DNA from: Nitrosococcus halophilus Nc 4
GTDB taxonomy: Bacteria; Pseudomonadota; Gammaproteobacteria; Nitrosococcales; Nitrosococcaceae
Direction of reading: 5' to 3'
Length of the DNA stretch: 64,000 nucleotides
Assembly: GCF_000024725.1 (NCBI RefSeq)
Contig: NC_013960.1
Location: forward strand, 1 to 64,000
A program made the position numbers and the translations under genes. The notes under the pieces are model-generated. The model was not told the origin of the DNA and ran no database searches. It was given only the letters and a program-made list of their open reading frames with translations. This document shows positions 10,929-20,569 of the stretch, piece after piece (positions within the stretch are counted from its first letter, which is position 1; every line of letters begins with the position of its first letter).

Positions 10929-12113
10929 TTAGAGATAGCTCAGCCACCAGCTTTGGCTACGTTTTTTGAGATGGGCATACCATCGGCACAGGGGATACAG
11001 TGCTCCCACTACCATAATCCACACCAGGTAAACCCGCAGCAGGCTAGGTTCGTAGCTTTCCGGAAAGCCGCCGGATTGGGATAGGTACCGCAGTCGATCC
11101 CAAGTACCAAATGTCCATCTGATCCAAAGCATCGCCAGGATGTGGATGAGGAGTAGGTGCACAAGGTAGTAGAAAAAGGGGACCTGCCCAAATATCTTCA
11201 CTCCATCGGCGAGCCGTCCACGCCATTTTTCAATCAAGGGAAGCAAAGCAATGGCTGGGCTTAAGGTCATCAACAGATAGGCGAGCGATGGTGGATACTT
11301 CTCGGTATTCAATATCTCAAGGACGCTGAACAGAAGGCCGCGCTCACTGGGCTGCCAGGGCTCAGGGTCACCATAGAGGTTGAAGCCGCGAAGAATAATA
11401 AAAGCGGCGACTAATCCTAGGCCGAGTTTATAGAGGAGAGGATTGCGGTGGTCGGCTGGCAGGGTCACAAGGCGGCCAAAGCCATAGCCTGCCACCATTA
11501 CCCCGAGCCAAGGGATCAGAGGATAGGCGACAAAAAAATAATTGATAATGGGAACTGGCTGGCCCCCCATTTCATGCAAGATGTTCCAGAAGATGGACCA
11601 GTCACCGAACTGTTGGGCTTGGATAGGATCAAGTAGGTTATGACCCACTATCATTGTAAGAGCGCTTCCCATGGACACCCAAAATGGCAGATAGAGCATT
11701 CCAGCCAGAAAGATCATGGACCAACCAATGGCCCAAATCACCTGAACAAAAAGATAGGGATACCAGCCGAAGGTCCAGGAAAGGTTGATAACTGATAACT
11801 CAATAAAGATAAGCCATAGCCCTCTAGTGACTAGAAAACGGGCTAGCTCGTGATGGGAGCAACTTCGGTTGTGGCGGTAGAGGTAGGCGCTGGTTCCAGC
11901 TAAAAAGATAAACACTGGCGCACAAAAGTGGGTGATCCAGCGGGTCAAAAACAATCCGGCAGAGGCTTGGGAAAGATCCTCGGGTGGGTAAGGAAAGGGA
12001 CTGAAGAAATTACGGACATGGTCAATGGCCATGATGACCATAACAATTCCTCGCAGGAGATCCACAGAGACGATGCGGGGTGCAGTGGCTGATGGGATTC
12101 CTGGCTGACTCAA
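10929..12113 (-). CDS. DUF1624/heparan-glucosaminide N-acetyltransferase-like membrane protein
   Basis: A 394-aa integral membrane protein with about ten hydrophobic segments. The first helix carries RIVSVDLLRGIVMVIMAIDH, with the Asp-Leu-Leu-Arg-Gly and downstream Asp-His pattern typical of the DUF1624/HGSNAT-like acyltransferase family, which moves acyl groups across the membrane to sugars. The substrate cannot be told from sequence. It converges on mfnB and has no operon partner. The 463-nt region upstream presumably contains its promoter. Confidence 0.72.
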   Translation of the reverse strand: MSQPGIPSATAPRIVSVDLLRGIVMVIMAIDHVRNFFSPFPYPPEDLSQASAGLFLTRWITHFCAPVFIFLAGTSAYLYRHNRSCSHHELARFLVTRGLWLIFIELSVINLSWTFGWYPYLFVQVIWAIGWSMIFLAGMLYLPFWVSMGSALTMIVGHNLLDPIQAQQFGDWSIFWNILHEMGGQPVPIINYFFVAYPLIPWLGVMVAGYGFGRLVTLPADHRNPLLYKLGLGLVAAFIILRGFNLYGDPEPWQPSERGLLFSVLEILNTEKYPPSLAYLLMTLSPAIALLPLIEKWRGRLADGVKIFGQVPFFYYLVHLLLIHILAMLWIRWTFGTWDRLRYLSQSGGFPESYEPSLLRVYLVWIMVVGALYPLCRWYAHLKKRSQSWWLSYL

Positions 12114-12576
12114 TGCTGGCTCCTTCTTCGGCCCAGCTTTTGGACACTTATTTTTTATTTAGAGTTCCAGTTTCCACAAAAAGTTTACTTTGTTTGTCCT
12201 TTTGAAAGTTACCAGGTGGCTGAACTAGGGGGCATTTGCCTCTAGCATCCAACTGTTTTGTTGCCTGGAACTAATGACTTTCAGGTGGTGACTAATAGTT
12301 CACTCGAATAGAGTGCTTTCAAAGTTAGACCCTAGCTTTTTAGGCTTGCTTCATTTCAGGTCATAGTCCCTGGGTGCTTTTCTTGCATTCAAGTTTCGGT
12401 GATCGGGCTTATCAAGCAATCACAATGAAGTTTGGTGCCGTAAGTGGGCAATGTTCTTTGTTCTTGTAGGATAAAACCTTAACCTGGCTTGAGTAGGTCT
12501 ACTCAGAATCACCCACCGTCAGGAAACCAGCTCTCTCCTGGGGGAGCCTGAAAACTGTGATAATCCATGAGGTTCG
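12114..12576. other. Intergenic region between divergent membrane protein and multicopper oxidase genes
   Basis: 463 nt without a credible gene. It must hold the promoters of both flanking divergent genes. Just before the multicopper oxidase there is a GC-rich patch (about 12532-12547) with a short self-complementary CTCTCC...GGGGAG element. I recognise no riboswitch or repeat. Confidence 0.4.
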
Positions 12577-14280
12577 ATGAGCTGGCCGAATCTTTATGAG
12601 GTTAAATCAAAGATGGTTCCACGCCGTTTTCTGGTGGTATTTTTTTTGGTCGTTATCCTATTTGGGGCGGGGTTGCTTGCCTTTCCCATTGGAAAAAACG
12701 CTTACCAACCTCCGCCTCCCACCGCCAAATTTGATCTGTCAAAATTGGAAACAGAACCTGTGTGCCCGGAGGTGGATCCCCTATGGCGGAAATCCCAGGT
12801 TATTGATGGTGTTTTGATAGAGGAGTCTCCCCTTTGTCATCCAGATAATCCCGCCTTAGTGGCCGCTTTTGTGAAAGGCACTAACAATATTTCCCATGAT
12901 ACCTTGATGGAATCAGGGTTGGCGATGGATGCCGTTACCAAGGGGGAAGACTTGGATGGGGACGGTGACCCGGATGTTATTGAGATCCGACTTGAAGTGG
13001 CTGAATTAAACGGGCGTTCCCCCGACTATGCTGAGCCTATTCCCGGTTATTTCATTGCTCCAGGTATTCAGCCCGGCTTTTGGGCCTTTGTCCCTAAAAC
13101 CCATGGCATGTCTACTGAAAACTTCGAAAGCCTGAAGGCTAACCCATTACTGCGGTTGCCTTCCCCTACCATCCGGGTCGAAGCAGGGGATAGGATAAGA
13201 ATAATTCTGGAAAATACCCATTATCTGCCTCACACGATCCATTTTCATGGGGTCGATCATCCTTACATGAATGGGATGGGCAAAGGTAATGATGGGGTGC
13301 CAGAGACGAGCCACCGACCGGTGATGCCTGGAGAAAGTTTTATTTATGAAATGAAGCCAAGGCAGACGGGTACCATGCTCTATCATTGCCATGAACAAGC
13401 GCCTGTCCATGTCATGCTAGGGTTGATGGGGATGTTCGTTGTGGAAGAGAATCGCCCTAATAACTGGGTCCAAACCTTAAATGTGGGAGCAGGACAGGTG
13501 CGTCATCCTTCCGTGGCTGTTAAAGAAAATTACGATCGGGAATATGATCTGATTTACCAAGAGGTGGACCAGGATCTTAATAATTTGATTAGAACAGCAA
13601 ATGATCCCCGCTTGATCGCCAAGGCCACCACCCGCGGCTATGATATGACTGAGGGTACCCCTGATTACTTTTTGCTCAATGGACAATCATTTCCCTATAC
13701 GTTGCGAGAATCACTTATCGTTGTCAATGCCAATGAACGTGTCAAATTGCGTTTGGCCAATGGGGGAGACGATAAGTACATCGCTATCCATAGCCATGGA
13801 CACAGGATGAGAATCACCCATTATGACGGGATAGAGCATAACCCGGAGGCTCAGGTTACGCGGGATGTGGCTGATCTCAGTCCAGCCCAGCGCTTGGATT
13901 TAGTCCTCACTACCATTGATGATGGTTTGCATAGCTTCGGCGAAGGGGTATGGATGTTTCACGACCACCAAGAGAAGGCGCTGACTTCTGACGGGATGTA
14001 TCCAGGGGGAGGAATTACCTTGATTGTTTATCGCTCCTACCTTGGTGAAAATTATATGCCGCTACTCCACGGTGTCGATATCAAGCCATTTTTCTCTAAA
14101 GCATTCTATGAAAGAAAAGTACCGGCTTGGAGTAGCTATGACGAAGCAGGCATGTTAGGTGATCCTGAACTGGTAACTGGCTTCGTTAGTATCCGCTCTC
14201 TATCATTAACTTTCCTTGCGGGATTGCTGTTAGGAGGCATTGTGATTGTAATGGGCGCACTCAAAAGACGTGCTTCGTAA
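12577..14280 (+). CDS. Multicopper oxidase with apparent type 1 copper site in the N-terminal cupredoxin half
   Basis: A 567-aa protein with one N-terminal and one C-terminal hydrophobic helix, so probably membrane-anchored with the oxidase outside the cytoplasm. Four HxH motifs for the trinuclear copper cluster are visible: HTIHFHG (about 219), YHCHEQAPVH (about 269), HSHGH (about 405) and FHDHQ (about 461). The Cys-His-Met set expected for the type 1 copper (HCHEQAPVHVMLGLMG) lies in the first half, and the last motif has Asp where laccases have Cys. A DxDGDGDPD loop near residue 126 resembles a calcium-binding loop. The substrate is unknown. A start at ATG 12613 is also possible, but GAGG precedes 12577 at good spacing. 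Confidence 0.82.
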   Translation: MSWPNLYEVKSKMVPRRFLVVFFLVVILFGAGLLAFPIGKNAYQPPPPTAKFDLSKLETEPVCPEVDPLWRKSQVIDGVLIEESPLCHPDNPALVAAFVKGTNNISHDTLMESGLAMDAVTKGEDLDGDGDPDVIEIRLEVAELNGRSPDYAEPIPGYFIAPGIQPGFWAFVPKTHGMSTENFESLKANPLLRLPSPTIRVEAGDRIRIILENTHYLPHTIHFHGVDHPYMNGMGKGNDGVPETSHRPVMPGESFIYEMKPRQTGTMLYHCHEQAPVHVMLGLMGMFVVEENRPNNWVQTLNVGAGQVRHPSVAVKENYDREYDLIYQEVDQDLNNLIRTANDPRLIAKATTRGYDMTEGTPDYFLLNGQSFPYTLRESLIVVNANERVKLRLANGGDDKYIAIHSHGHRMRITHYDGIEHNPEAQVTRDVADLSPAQRLDLVLTTIDDGLHSFGEGVWMFHDHQEKALTSDGMYPGGGITLIVYRSYLGENYMPLLHGVDIKPFFSKAFYERKVPAWSSYDEAGMLGDPELVTGFVSIRSLSLTFLAGLLLGGIVIVMGALKRRAS

Positions 14281-14285
14281 GTCAT

Positions 14286-14308
14286 ACGGTCTGGCCACGC
14301 TGACCCTA
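14286..14308 (+). repeat. Copy of a dispersed 23-bp repeat
   Basis: This 23-bp stretch matches positions 48350-48372 at 21 of 23 bases in the same orientation. At the other locus it is the right end of a palindromic element. Only the right half is recognisable here. Confidence 0.5.
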
Positions 14309-14336
14309 AGTGCCTTAGTGCTCATTTAAAGGAAAC

Positions 14337-14369
14337 TGGTCCCCATGGAAATATCTCCCATGGGGACCA
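14337..14369. terminator. Strong hairpin terminator between convergent multicopper oxidase and fbp genes
   Basis: A perfect 12-bp stem (TGGTCCCCATGG with CCATGGGGACCA) and 9-nt loop lie between the stops of two convergent genes. It is followed on the plus strand by an AT-rich ATTTATTC tract. It probably ends transcription from the multicopper oxidase gene, and perhaps from fbp too. Confidence 0.7.
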
Positions 14370-14405
14370 ATTTATTCAATAAAAATTTTCTTCTATGGAG
14401 AGAAG

Positions 14406-15413
14406 CTAGGCTTCTTGGTGGTAAGCCACTACCCGTTCCACTTCGTTTTTAGAGCCGAGGATGACAGGTACTCGTTGGTGAATACCTTCGGGATCTACTT
14501 CTAAAATGCGCTGTTGGCTGGTGGAGCTGGCACCGCCGGCTTGTTCCACGATGAAACTCATGGGGTTGGCTTCATACATTAAACGCAATCGGCCAGGTTT
14601 ACTCGGGTCCCGGCTATCCCAGGGGTACATAAAAATCCCGCCGCGGGTCAGAATCCGGTAGACTTCCGCCACCATGGAGGCAACCCAGCGCATGTTGAAA
14701 TTCTTGCCTCGGGGACCTTCCTTCCCTTGTATGCATTCCTCAATATACCGTTGTACCGGTGCTTCCCAGAAACGTTGATTAGACATATTGATGGCGAATT
14801 CCCCAGTGTCCTCCGGAATGGTCATATTTGGATGGGTGAGGATAAATTCGCCAATGTCCTGGTCTAGGGTGAAACCATTGACGCCATGGCCGGTCGTTAA
14901 CACCATCATGGTAGTAGGACCGTAGATGCAAAATCCAGCGCACACTTGCTGGGTACCCGGTTGTAGGAAATCTTTCTCGGTGGGTTCAGGCACACCATCC
15001 GGGCAGCGTAGAATGGAGAAGATGGTGCCTACCGAGATGTTGACATCAATGTTGGAAGAGCCATCCAAAGGATCAAAAAGCAGAAGGTATTTACCCTTAG
15101 GATATTGGCTAGGAATGGAAATGATACCTTCAACTTCTTCTGAGGCCATGGCGGCTAGATGCCCGGTCCATTCCAGAGACTTCACCATGACTTCATTGCT
15201 GATCACGTCGAGTTTTTTCTGGCCTTCGCCTTGAACATTTTCGGTCCCCGCAGCCCCTAGTATATCGATGAGACCACCACGGTTAACTAAGTGGGAGATA
15301 GTTTTACAGGCAGTCACGATATCGTTAAGCAGCCCGGTAAAATCGCCTGTAGCGTTGGGGATACTGCGTTGTTCCTCGATAATGAACTGAGTTAAAAAGG
15401 TACCACTATGCAT
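14406..15413 (-). CDS. fbp: Fructose-1,6-bisphosphatase, class I
   Basis: Hydrolyses fructose-1,6-bisphosphate in gluconeogenesis and the Calvin cycle. The 335-aa protein carries the metal and substrate motifs of class I FBPase: the SEEVEGI segment near residue 91, the metal-binding [15 protein letters not shown] near 110-125, and the C-terminal [21 protein letters not shown]. It has no operon partner here. Its presence fits an autotroph that fixes CO2 by the Calvin cycle, but gluconeogenesis alone would also require it. Confidence 0.95.
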   Translation of the reverse strand: MHSGTFLTQFIIEEQRSIPNATGDFTGLLNDIVTACKTISHLVNRGGLIDILGAAGTENVQGEGQKKLDVISNEVMVKSLEWTGHLAAMASEEVEGIISIPSQYPKGKYLLLFDPLDGSSNIDVNISVGTIFSILRCPDGVPEPTEKDFLQPGTQQVCAGFCIYGPTTMMVLTTGHGVNGFTLDQDIGEFILTHPNMTIPEDTGEFAINMSNQRFWEAPVQRYIEECIQGKEGPRGKNFNMRWVASMVAEVYRILTRGGIFMYPWDSRDPSKPGRLRLMYEANPMSFIVEQAGGASSTSQQRILEVDPEGIHQRVPVILGSKNEVERVVAYHQEA

Positions 15414-15772
15414 AAATTAATCATCCTCATTGCGTGTTTAATGAAAAACAAAAACTTAATGGAAAATGGATGGAGAAAGGGCTGTATACCCTGAGCTAAA
15501 TCGTCAGAATCCAAATAACAATGGGTAATATTTAACTTAAAAGTTGAGTTAAAACCGACATGGGGGATGCATCCCTGCTCAATCGAATGTTATACCCAAG
15601 GATATTGGTATTCTGCCCAAATGCTGTCCCTCGTCCTTGACTCAGCCGTGGGGGTAGACTGCCTTTGGGGCCAGAGGGGGAGGGTTATCATGTCCATTTG
15701 GGGTACAAAAAAGGCGCTATTATACCAATAACAGGAAATAAAATTTCCATATGGGCGTGAAAGAGTATATTT
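15414..15772. other. Intergenic region upstream of fbp and downstream of fhcC
   Basis: 359 nt without a gene. It holds the fbp promoter and the end of the fhc operon. The only structure I can point to is a 12-bp perfect palindrome GGGATGCATCCC at 15564-15575, which could be a protein-binding site. Confidence 0.35.
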
Positions 15773-16597
15773 TTAAGCAGTTTCTTGGATCTGGATCAAA
15801 ATCTCACCATGGCCCAAGGTGGCCATATCGCCGCAAAAACGATGGACCCGGCCCGTTTTAGTGAGGGTGGTAAAGCGGGTTTCTAGATTCTGGTAAGATT
15901 TCAGCATAAGGGGTAAAAACCCCAACGTGTGACGGCCACAGTCATTAAACGTCGCGCTCAGCTTAGCGGGAGCTTGCCAAAGCAAAAGAGTTCCTCGCTT
16001 CATGCCATATCCTGGATAATTTCCAGTTTTACCCAGCACTGCAATCGTGCCCGCTAACATGCGTGAGCCTAAGTAATCACCTGCGTTTCCTTCGATAAGT
16101 AAAGTTCCTCGACGCATGTGATCTCCAGCACGGGCACCCACATTTCCACTGACAATCACCGTTCCCCCGGCCATGCCGATTTTGTTACCGGGGCGGGCGG
16201 CCCCTAGGAAATCACCACTATTACCCTCGATTCGGAGTAATCCCCCCCCCATTTCACAGCCCGCAAAAGCACCGCTATTGCCGCGGACATTAATTTGACC
16301 GGCATTCATGCCCATGCCTGCATAGGCACCGCAAGGACCCTGGACTTCGATTTGGCCGCCAGAAAGATTTTTACCTAGGTAATCTAGCAGGGCGGTTTCT
16401 CCAGTGAAAACCAGGTGCTTGGTATTGTCCCCAGAAATCTCAAAGAGTTCATCTACCCGCAGGCGGCGATTACCTGTCACCAGGGCAATAGAACCTATTT
16501 CAGCCTTAGAGAGGCCCGCTAAATTTTCTGGAGTGAGCGGGGAGACATCCACCCCCTGGGGAGGAGCAGTTTTTAAGGTCAGAGTCAGCGTATTCAT
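15773..16597 (-). CDS. fhcC: Formyltransferase/hydrolase complex subunit C (formylmethanofuran dehydrogenase C-like)
   Basis: FhcC is the structural subunit of the bacterial Fhc complex, which transfers the formyl group from formyl-H4MPT to a methanofuran analogue and hydrolyses it to formate. The 274-aa protein consists largely of tandem glycine-rich beta-helix repeats (about residues 75-215) of the form GNSGxFxGxxMxxGxIxVxG, as in FwdC/FmdC and the C-terminal domain of glutamate synthase. It is the last gene of the fhcBADC operon, 91 nt after fhcD. The last repeats are followed by the conserved CGRHTLGFLPLML-like segment. Confidence 0.9.
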   Translation of the reverse strand: MNTLTLTLKTAPPQGVDVSPLTPENLAGLSKAEIGSIALVTGNRRLRVDELFEISGDNTKHLVFTGETALLDYLGKNLSGGQIEVQGPCGAYAGMGMNAGQINVRGNSGAFAGCEMGGGLLRIEGNSGDFLGAARPGNKIGMAGGTVIVSGNVGARAGDHMRRGTLLIEGNAGDYLGSRMLAGTIAVLGKTGNYPGYGMKRGTLLLWQAPAKLSATFNDCGRHTLGFLPLMLKSYQNLETRFTTLTKTGRVHRFCGDMATLGHGEILIQIQETA

Positions 16598-16688
16598 GGG
16601 AGGTTTCCAGAAGCCATCATCCTATGGGGTTATCGGCAAGAGGAAATACTCATTCTGTAATTTGGTCATTCTGCTGCTAAGCCATTCG

Positions 16689-17585
16689 TCATGCCATGAT
16701 TTCTTGGAGGTGAAAATGAAAGGGGCCGAGTTTACCGCCGTAGTTACCTGCGCTGATGCGAGAGATCCCATTTTGGGCTCCGAGACTACAGGCGGCGGAG
16801 ATTCCAGCGCGCATGGCTTTTTGGATGTCTTCTTCAGAAAGACCATCAATGACGATTTCCATCACGGATTCAATTTCGGCCGAAAGCTCGGTTCGGGTCT
16901 GTCCTTTAAGGGTGGGGCAAAAAGCTTCGTTGGTGGAGGCATTCAGCCCCTTGTACTTAGAACCTACTTTTGAGCCTGAGCGAACGACACCACCGGGAAA
17001 GGGCATAATCACATTGGGAATTTTTTCCATGGCTGCAATAGCTGCCTCGCAGGCAGCGAGGGCTTGGGGTTGGGATTGGGCAAGAACGAGAAAGTTGCCA
17101 CCTCCTATGGCGGGGATCATGCCCACAGTTTCTTCAGTGAGAAATTCACCGTCCATGACAGGAACTCGCCAATAGCGGCGGCCATTAATTAATTTTGATA
17201 TTTGAAAGCCGTCACCAAAAAAGCGGAGATTTTTTCCCAGGGGAAGGGCTTCACCCTCATGGATTCCGGCAAATAAGGCGGAAGTGGGTGAAGTGAGCAC
17301 GCATTGACCGGCCCGGGTTTCAAGCTGCTTGGCTAATCCTTTGCCCCCCATAGCAAATACCAAAACGGCAACCCCCGGTCGTCCGTCCGGCGTTTCAGAA
17401 GGGTCTAATTCCCGTTCAATGCCTGCTTCACAACCGCAGGCGATCACCGAAGTCGCAAACCCGGTCATGGCTTGAGCCGAATGATGGGCCCACTTGAGAT
17501 TTTGAGCGGTAATAATGACCCGGGTGGCTTTCATGGGGAAAGCTTCAGCAAAAGAGGGGTCAATCTTGACGCCGTTGATGATCAT
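16689..17585 (-). CDS. fhcD: Formylmethanofuran:tetrahydromethanopterin formyltransferase (FhcD)
   Basis: Transfers the formyl group between tetrahydromethanopterin and methanofuran. The 298-aa protein starts MIINGVKIDPSFAEAFPMKA, typical of Ftr/FhcD, and ends with the conserved GISRISAGNYGGKLGPFHFH segment. It overlaps fhcA by an ATGA (17582-17585), so translation is coupled. In bacteria it works inside the Fhc complex in the direction of formate release, supplying an exit from H4MPT-bound C1 units. Confidence 0.93.
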   Translation of the reverse strand: MIINGVKIDPSFAEAFPMKATRVIITAQNLKWAHHSAQAMTGFATSVIACGCEAGIERELDPSETPDGRPGVAVLVFAMGGKGLAKQLETRAGQCVLTSPTSALFAGIHEGEALPLGKNLRFFGDGFQISKLINGRRYWRVPVMDGEFLTEETVGMIPAIGGGNFLVLAQSQPQALAACEAAIAAMEKIPNVIMPFPGGVVRSGSKVGSKYKGLNASTNEAFCPTLKGQTRTELSAEIESVMEIVIDGLSEEDIQKAMRAGISAACSLGAQNGISRISAGNYGGKLGPFHFHLQEIMA

Positions 17586-19249
17586 CGGAATGCTCCCCCA
17601 TGACAGGGATGCACCTGAATACGGCCCCGTCCAGGGTGAACAATTTCTTCATCGTCTATTTTAAAATTGCTAAGCTTTATGGAAAGATAACGATCAAAGT
17701 AGCTAGCAAGCTCCTTTTCTATGTTGTTATCGAATTCCGGCCGGACCACGTGGGTGGTGCCCCAGGTCACCTTGACGACCTCCCCATTTTTAACCACCAG
17801 CTCTCCGTCCTTAAAAACATAGTCGGGTTTAGAGAACATTTTTTCTTTGTCTTCATGTTCCGTATAGACGGTGATATCGGCTGCTGCCCCGACACCCAGA
17901 TGCCCCCGGTCTGAAAGGCCGAGTAGCTTAGCGGCTCCGGCCCGGGTGATGACGGCGATTTCATAGAGGGAGTACTCCCGGTCAATAGCGCCTAGAGTGC
18001 TTGCCTGGGCAGAATCCGGGTGGATAGTGGCTAGCATGTCATTACGGAAGCTGCGGTCCATCAACAATCGGATGAGGTGGGGATAAGTGACAAAGGGCGC
18101 GCCATTGGGATGATCGGTGGTGAGGAATACCCGCCAAGGGTCATCCACTAAAAGAAAGATCTCTAGGCCAATGGCCCACTGTAGGGCATTGACGAAGCTC
18201 TTATCTCGGTATTTAAAAGGGACAATGCCGCAGCCCGCATCGCATTCAATATCCATGCAGACCCACTTCTTGGGGTGGGCATGGCGGTGCCCAGCGTACT
18301 GGCGCATGTTATCACCTGAAGCCGTGACGGTTTGTCCAAAGAGGATCTGACCGACGTCAATAGTAATGTTGGGGTGCTCCTTCACCGCCTCCGCGATTTG
18401 GGCTGCCCCGGAGGAAAATTTGCGGTCACCTTCAGTTCCATAGCTATGGAACTGCACATGGGTAAGATGCATGGGAAGACCCTCAATTCCCTGGATGGTG
18501 TTTAGGGTGGTCTCTATGTTACCCGGCACACCCAGATTACAGCCATGGACATGAAGGGGATGGGGAACGCCTAACTCATGCACCGCTCGGGCAAGATGAA
18601 GCAGGACTTGGCGCGGCGTAGCGCCGTAGTGGGGACCTGGCTCGTCGAGATCCAGCTTGCGTTGATTGAATTTGAAGGCGCTGATGCCGCCGGGATTGAC
18701 CACCTTAATCCCTAGACATTGGCTTGCTTTCAAGGTCCAGGCCACATAGTCGTTAAAGGCTTTCTGGTCCTTGTTCGCTGCCAACATCCGCAGCACATAG
18801 TCGTCACTGCCCAATAAGACATAACCGCCTTTATCCACGATGGGAATATCCCCCATCTCCATATGGGCCTGGCGGGCATTCGTAGGCAATACTGCGGGTT
18901 CGAAGGCTGCCGTATAGCCCATTTCTGCATACCGGTAACCAGTGGTAAAGGTGCTGGGAACGGCATGTCCGCATCCAGCCCGTAATAAATCAGTACGGGC
19001 TAGCGGATCGGCACGGTGGTCTTCCGGTAGCAGGGTGCGGGCGATATTGATTTTGCCCCCACCGATATGGGTATGCATATCAATAGCCCCGGCCATAACG
19101 ATTTTATTGCTCAAATTATAGTTTTGGTCGATAGGGAGATCACCGGGGGAGTCGACAATGCGGCCATCGCGTACATAAATATCACGAACTTCGCCATTGA
19201 TTCCATGCATAGGATCATAGACGGTGCCGCCAGTGAGTTTGATGAGCAT
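17582..19249 (-). CDS. fhcA: Formyltransferase/hydrolase complex subunit A (amidohydrolase)
   Basis: FhcA is the zinc-dependent amidohydrolase subunit that hydrolyses the formyl-carrier to formate. The metal-binding motif DMHTHIGGGK is near residue 57 and further His-rich strands follow (HPLHVHG, HLTHVQFH, TTDHPNGAPF). An in-frame start 159 nt further upstream would overlap fhcB, but ATG at 19249 follows GGGAGGAAGG and begins MLIKLTGGTVYDPMHG, the normal family start. That makes it 555 aa. It sits 34 nt after fhcB and overlaps fhcD. Confidence 0.92.
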   Translation of the reverse strand: MLIKLTGGTVYDPMHGINGEVRDIYVRDGRIVDSPGDLPIDQNYNLSNKIVMAGAIDMHTHIGGGKINIARTLLPEDHRADPLARTDLLRAGCGHAVPSTFTTGYRYAEMGYTAAFEPAVLPTNARQAHMEMGDIPIVDKGGYVLLGSDDYVLRMLAANKDQKAFNDYVAWTLKASQCLGIKVVNPGGISAFKFNQRKLDLDEPGPHYGATPRQVLLHLARAVHELGVPHPLHVHGCNLGVPGNIETTLNTIQGIEGLPMHLTHVQFHSYGTEGDRKFSSGAAQIAEAVKEHPNITIDVGQILFGQTVTASGDNMRQYAGHRHAHPKKWVCMDIECDAGCGIVPFKYRDKSFVNALQWAIGLEIFLLVDDPWRVFLTTDHPNGAPFVTYPHLIRLLMDRSFRNDMLATIHPDSAQASTLGAIDREYSLYEIAVITRAGAAKLLGLSDRGHLGVGAAADITVYTEHEDKEKMFSKPDYVFKDGELVVKNGEVVKVTWGTTHVVRPEFDNNIEKELASYFDRYLSIKLSNFKIDDEEIVHPGRGRIQVHPCHGGAFR

Positions 19250-19283
19250 GGTAGGCCTTCCTCCCGTCAGGCAGGCGATGAAA

Positions 19284-20561
19284 TTAACGATTGTATTGGA
19301 GCATGGCGTTAACAATCTCGGCAGTACTGGGAAGCCCTGATTGCCGCAATTGACGCAGGGGTACGGCGACAACATTGTCACTGCGGTAGGTATGTCCCGG
19401 ATGGTCAATCCCCGGCGTGCCTATGGGGATAAAGACTTCTGGCGCCTGGTTAAAATCCATGCCAGCTCGCCCCAATACTACCGTAGGAATAGAAGTCGCC
19501 GGCGGAGTTCGGCCTTGGTCGAAGGCCGAGATCCACACCAAGGCATCCGCTGCTCCTGATTCGAGTAGGCGTTCAGAGCTGCAGTGATAGGGGTCATAAT
19601 CAGGGTAACCTCGGGCAAAGCTGGTACGTACAGGATAACCCGTCTGCCAGGTGCAGACTTGGTTAGCGGTGATCTGACCGTTCTGCCCGCCCAGGGGAAG
19701 TCCCGAGCAGCGGGTCGTTTTATTTAGGGCCATGATTAACTCACAGAGCATTTGGATAGTGAGTTCGGCATGAGGGAAAGTCCATTGTCCTGCAGCCCAG
19801 GTCACCACGCCATACTGGGCTTGCTTTAATCGATCCGCTAAAGCGGCTAATTCCTCCATGGCAATTCCAGCTACCGCCTCGGCTTGGAGGAGATGGCCAG
19901 CTACTTGGGCCCGTAGCGCGGCCACTACTTCTGGAAGTTCCTCCTGTTTACAGTGGATGACTAGAGGGGCACGACCATCAGGCCCGTAGGCCGCCTGCCC
20001 ACTGGGAGATTTGCCTAAATAGATAATTTCCCGCTGGGCAGTGTCTTGGTTAAAGAGAGTTTCCGGGTTCCAGATATAGCGTTCGAAAAAGCGGGGAAAG
20101 TGGGTTTCAATATCGCTGCCCACCACCAGCAAGAGATCGACCCGATTTTTCACTTCACTGAGGGTTGTGGTTATCCAACCGCTGTCTTGAAGGGCCAAAA
20201 TGTTGCGCAGGGCCGCTTCGGAATCCATATGATCGACCACTGCCCCGTAGCGATCGGCGAGCGCTAATGCGGCCCGAATCCCTTCCACATCAGTGGCAAG
20301 CCCAGATATCAGGGGTAGTTTCGCTTGGCTGAGAATTTCAACGGCGCGTGCGATCGCCGTTTCTAGGCGGGTTGCTTTACCTTGAATTTGAGGGGTGCTC
20401 TCGCCTATTTTCTGTTCAAAAGCGGGTTGGGTCACCGGGCAGCCGTTCTCTAGAACGGTGAGCCGATTGCCTTCTACCTTCACCTTAAGGTCATCGGCAG
20501 CAATACCACAAAATGGGCTGGGGACCTCATCCCAGACTCCAGGCTGGATCTGGCGGGTCAT
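19284..20561 (-). CDS. fhcB: Formyltransferase/hydrolase complex subunit B (formylmethanofuran dehydrogenase B-like)
   Basis: FhcB is related to the molybdopterin/tungstopterin subunit of archaeal formylmethanofuran dehydrogenase. The N-terminus has only one cysteine in PSPFCGIAADDL, where archaeal redox-active enzymes have a multi-Cys iron-sulfur site. Loss of redox sites is the known state of bacterial FhcB, whose complex is a hydrolase. The 425-aa length fits. The gene follows the pterin dehydratase by 8 nt with a GAGGAAG Shine-Dalgarno sequence, and fhcADC follow, giving the fhcBADC order known from methylotrophs. Confidence 0.9.
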   Translation of the reverse strand: MTRQIQPGVWDEVPSPFCGIAADDLKVKVEGNRLTVLENGCPVTQPAFEQKIGESTPQIQGKATRLETAIARAVEILSQAKLPLISGLATDVEGIRAALALADRYGAVVDHMDSEAALRNILALQDSGWITTTLSEVKNRVDLLLVVGSDIETHFPRFFERYIWNPETLFNQDTAQREIIYLGKSPSGQAAYGPDGRAPLVIHCKQEELPEVVAALRAQVAGHLLQAEAVAGIAMEELAALADRLKQAQYGVVTWAAGQWTFPHAELTIQMLCELIMALNKTTRCSGLPLGGQNGQITANQVCTWQTGYPVRTSFARGYPDYDPYHCSSERLLESGAADALVWISAFDQGRTPPATSIPTVVLGRAGMDFNQAPEVFIPIGTPGIDHPGHTYRSDNVVAVPLRQLRQSGLPSTAEIVNAMLQYNR

Positions 20562-20569
20562 GATCTTCC

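Noticed and set aside
12532-12576. Riboswitch before the multicopper oxidase
   Set aside because: Only a short GC-rich self-complementary patch; no match to a riboswitch family I know.
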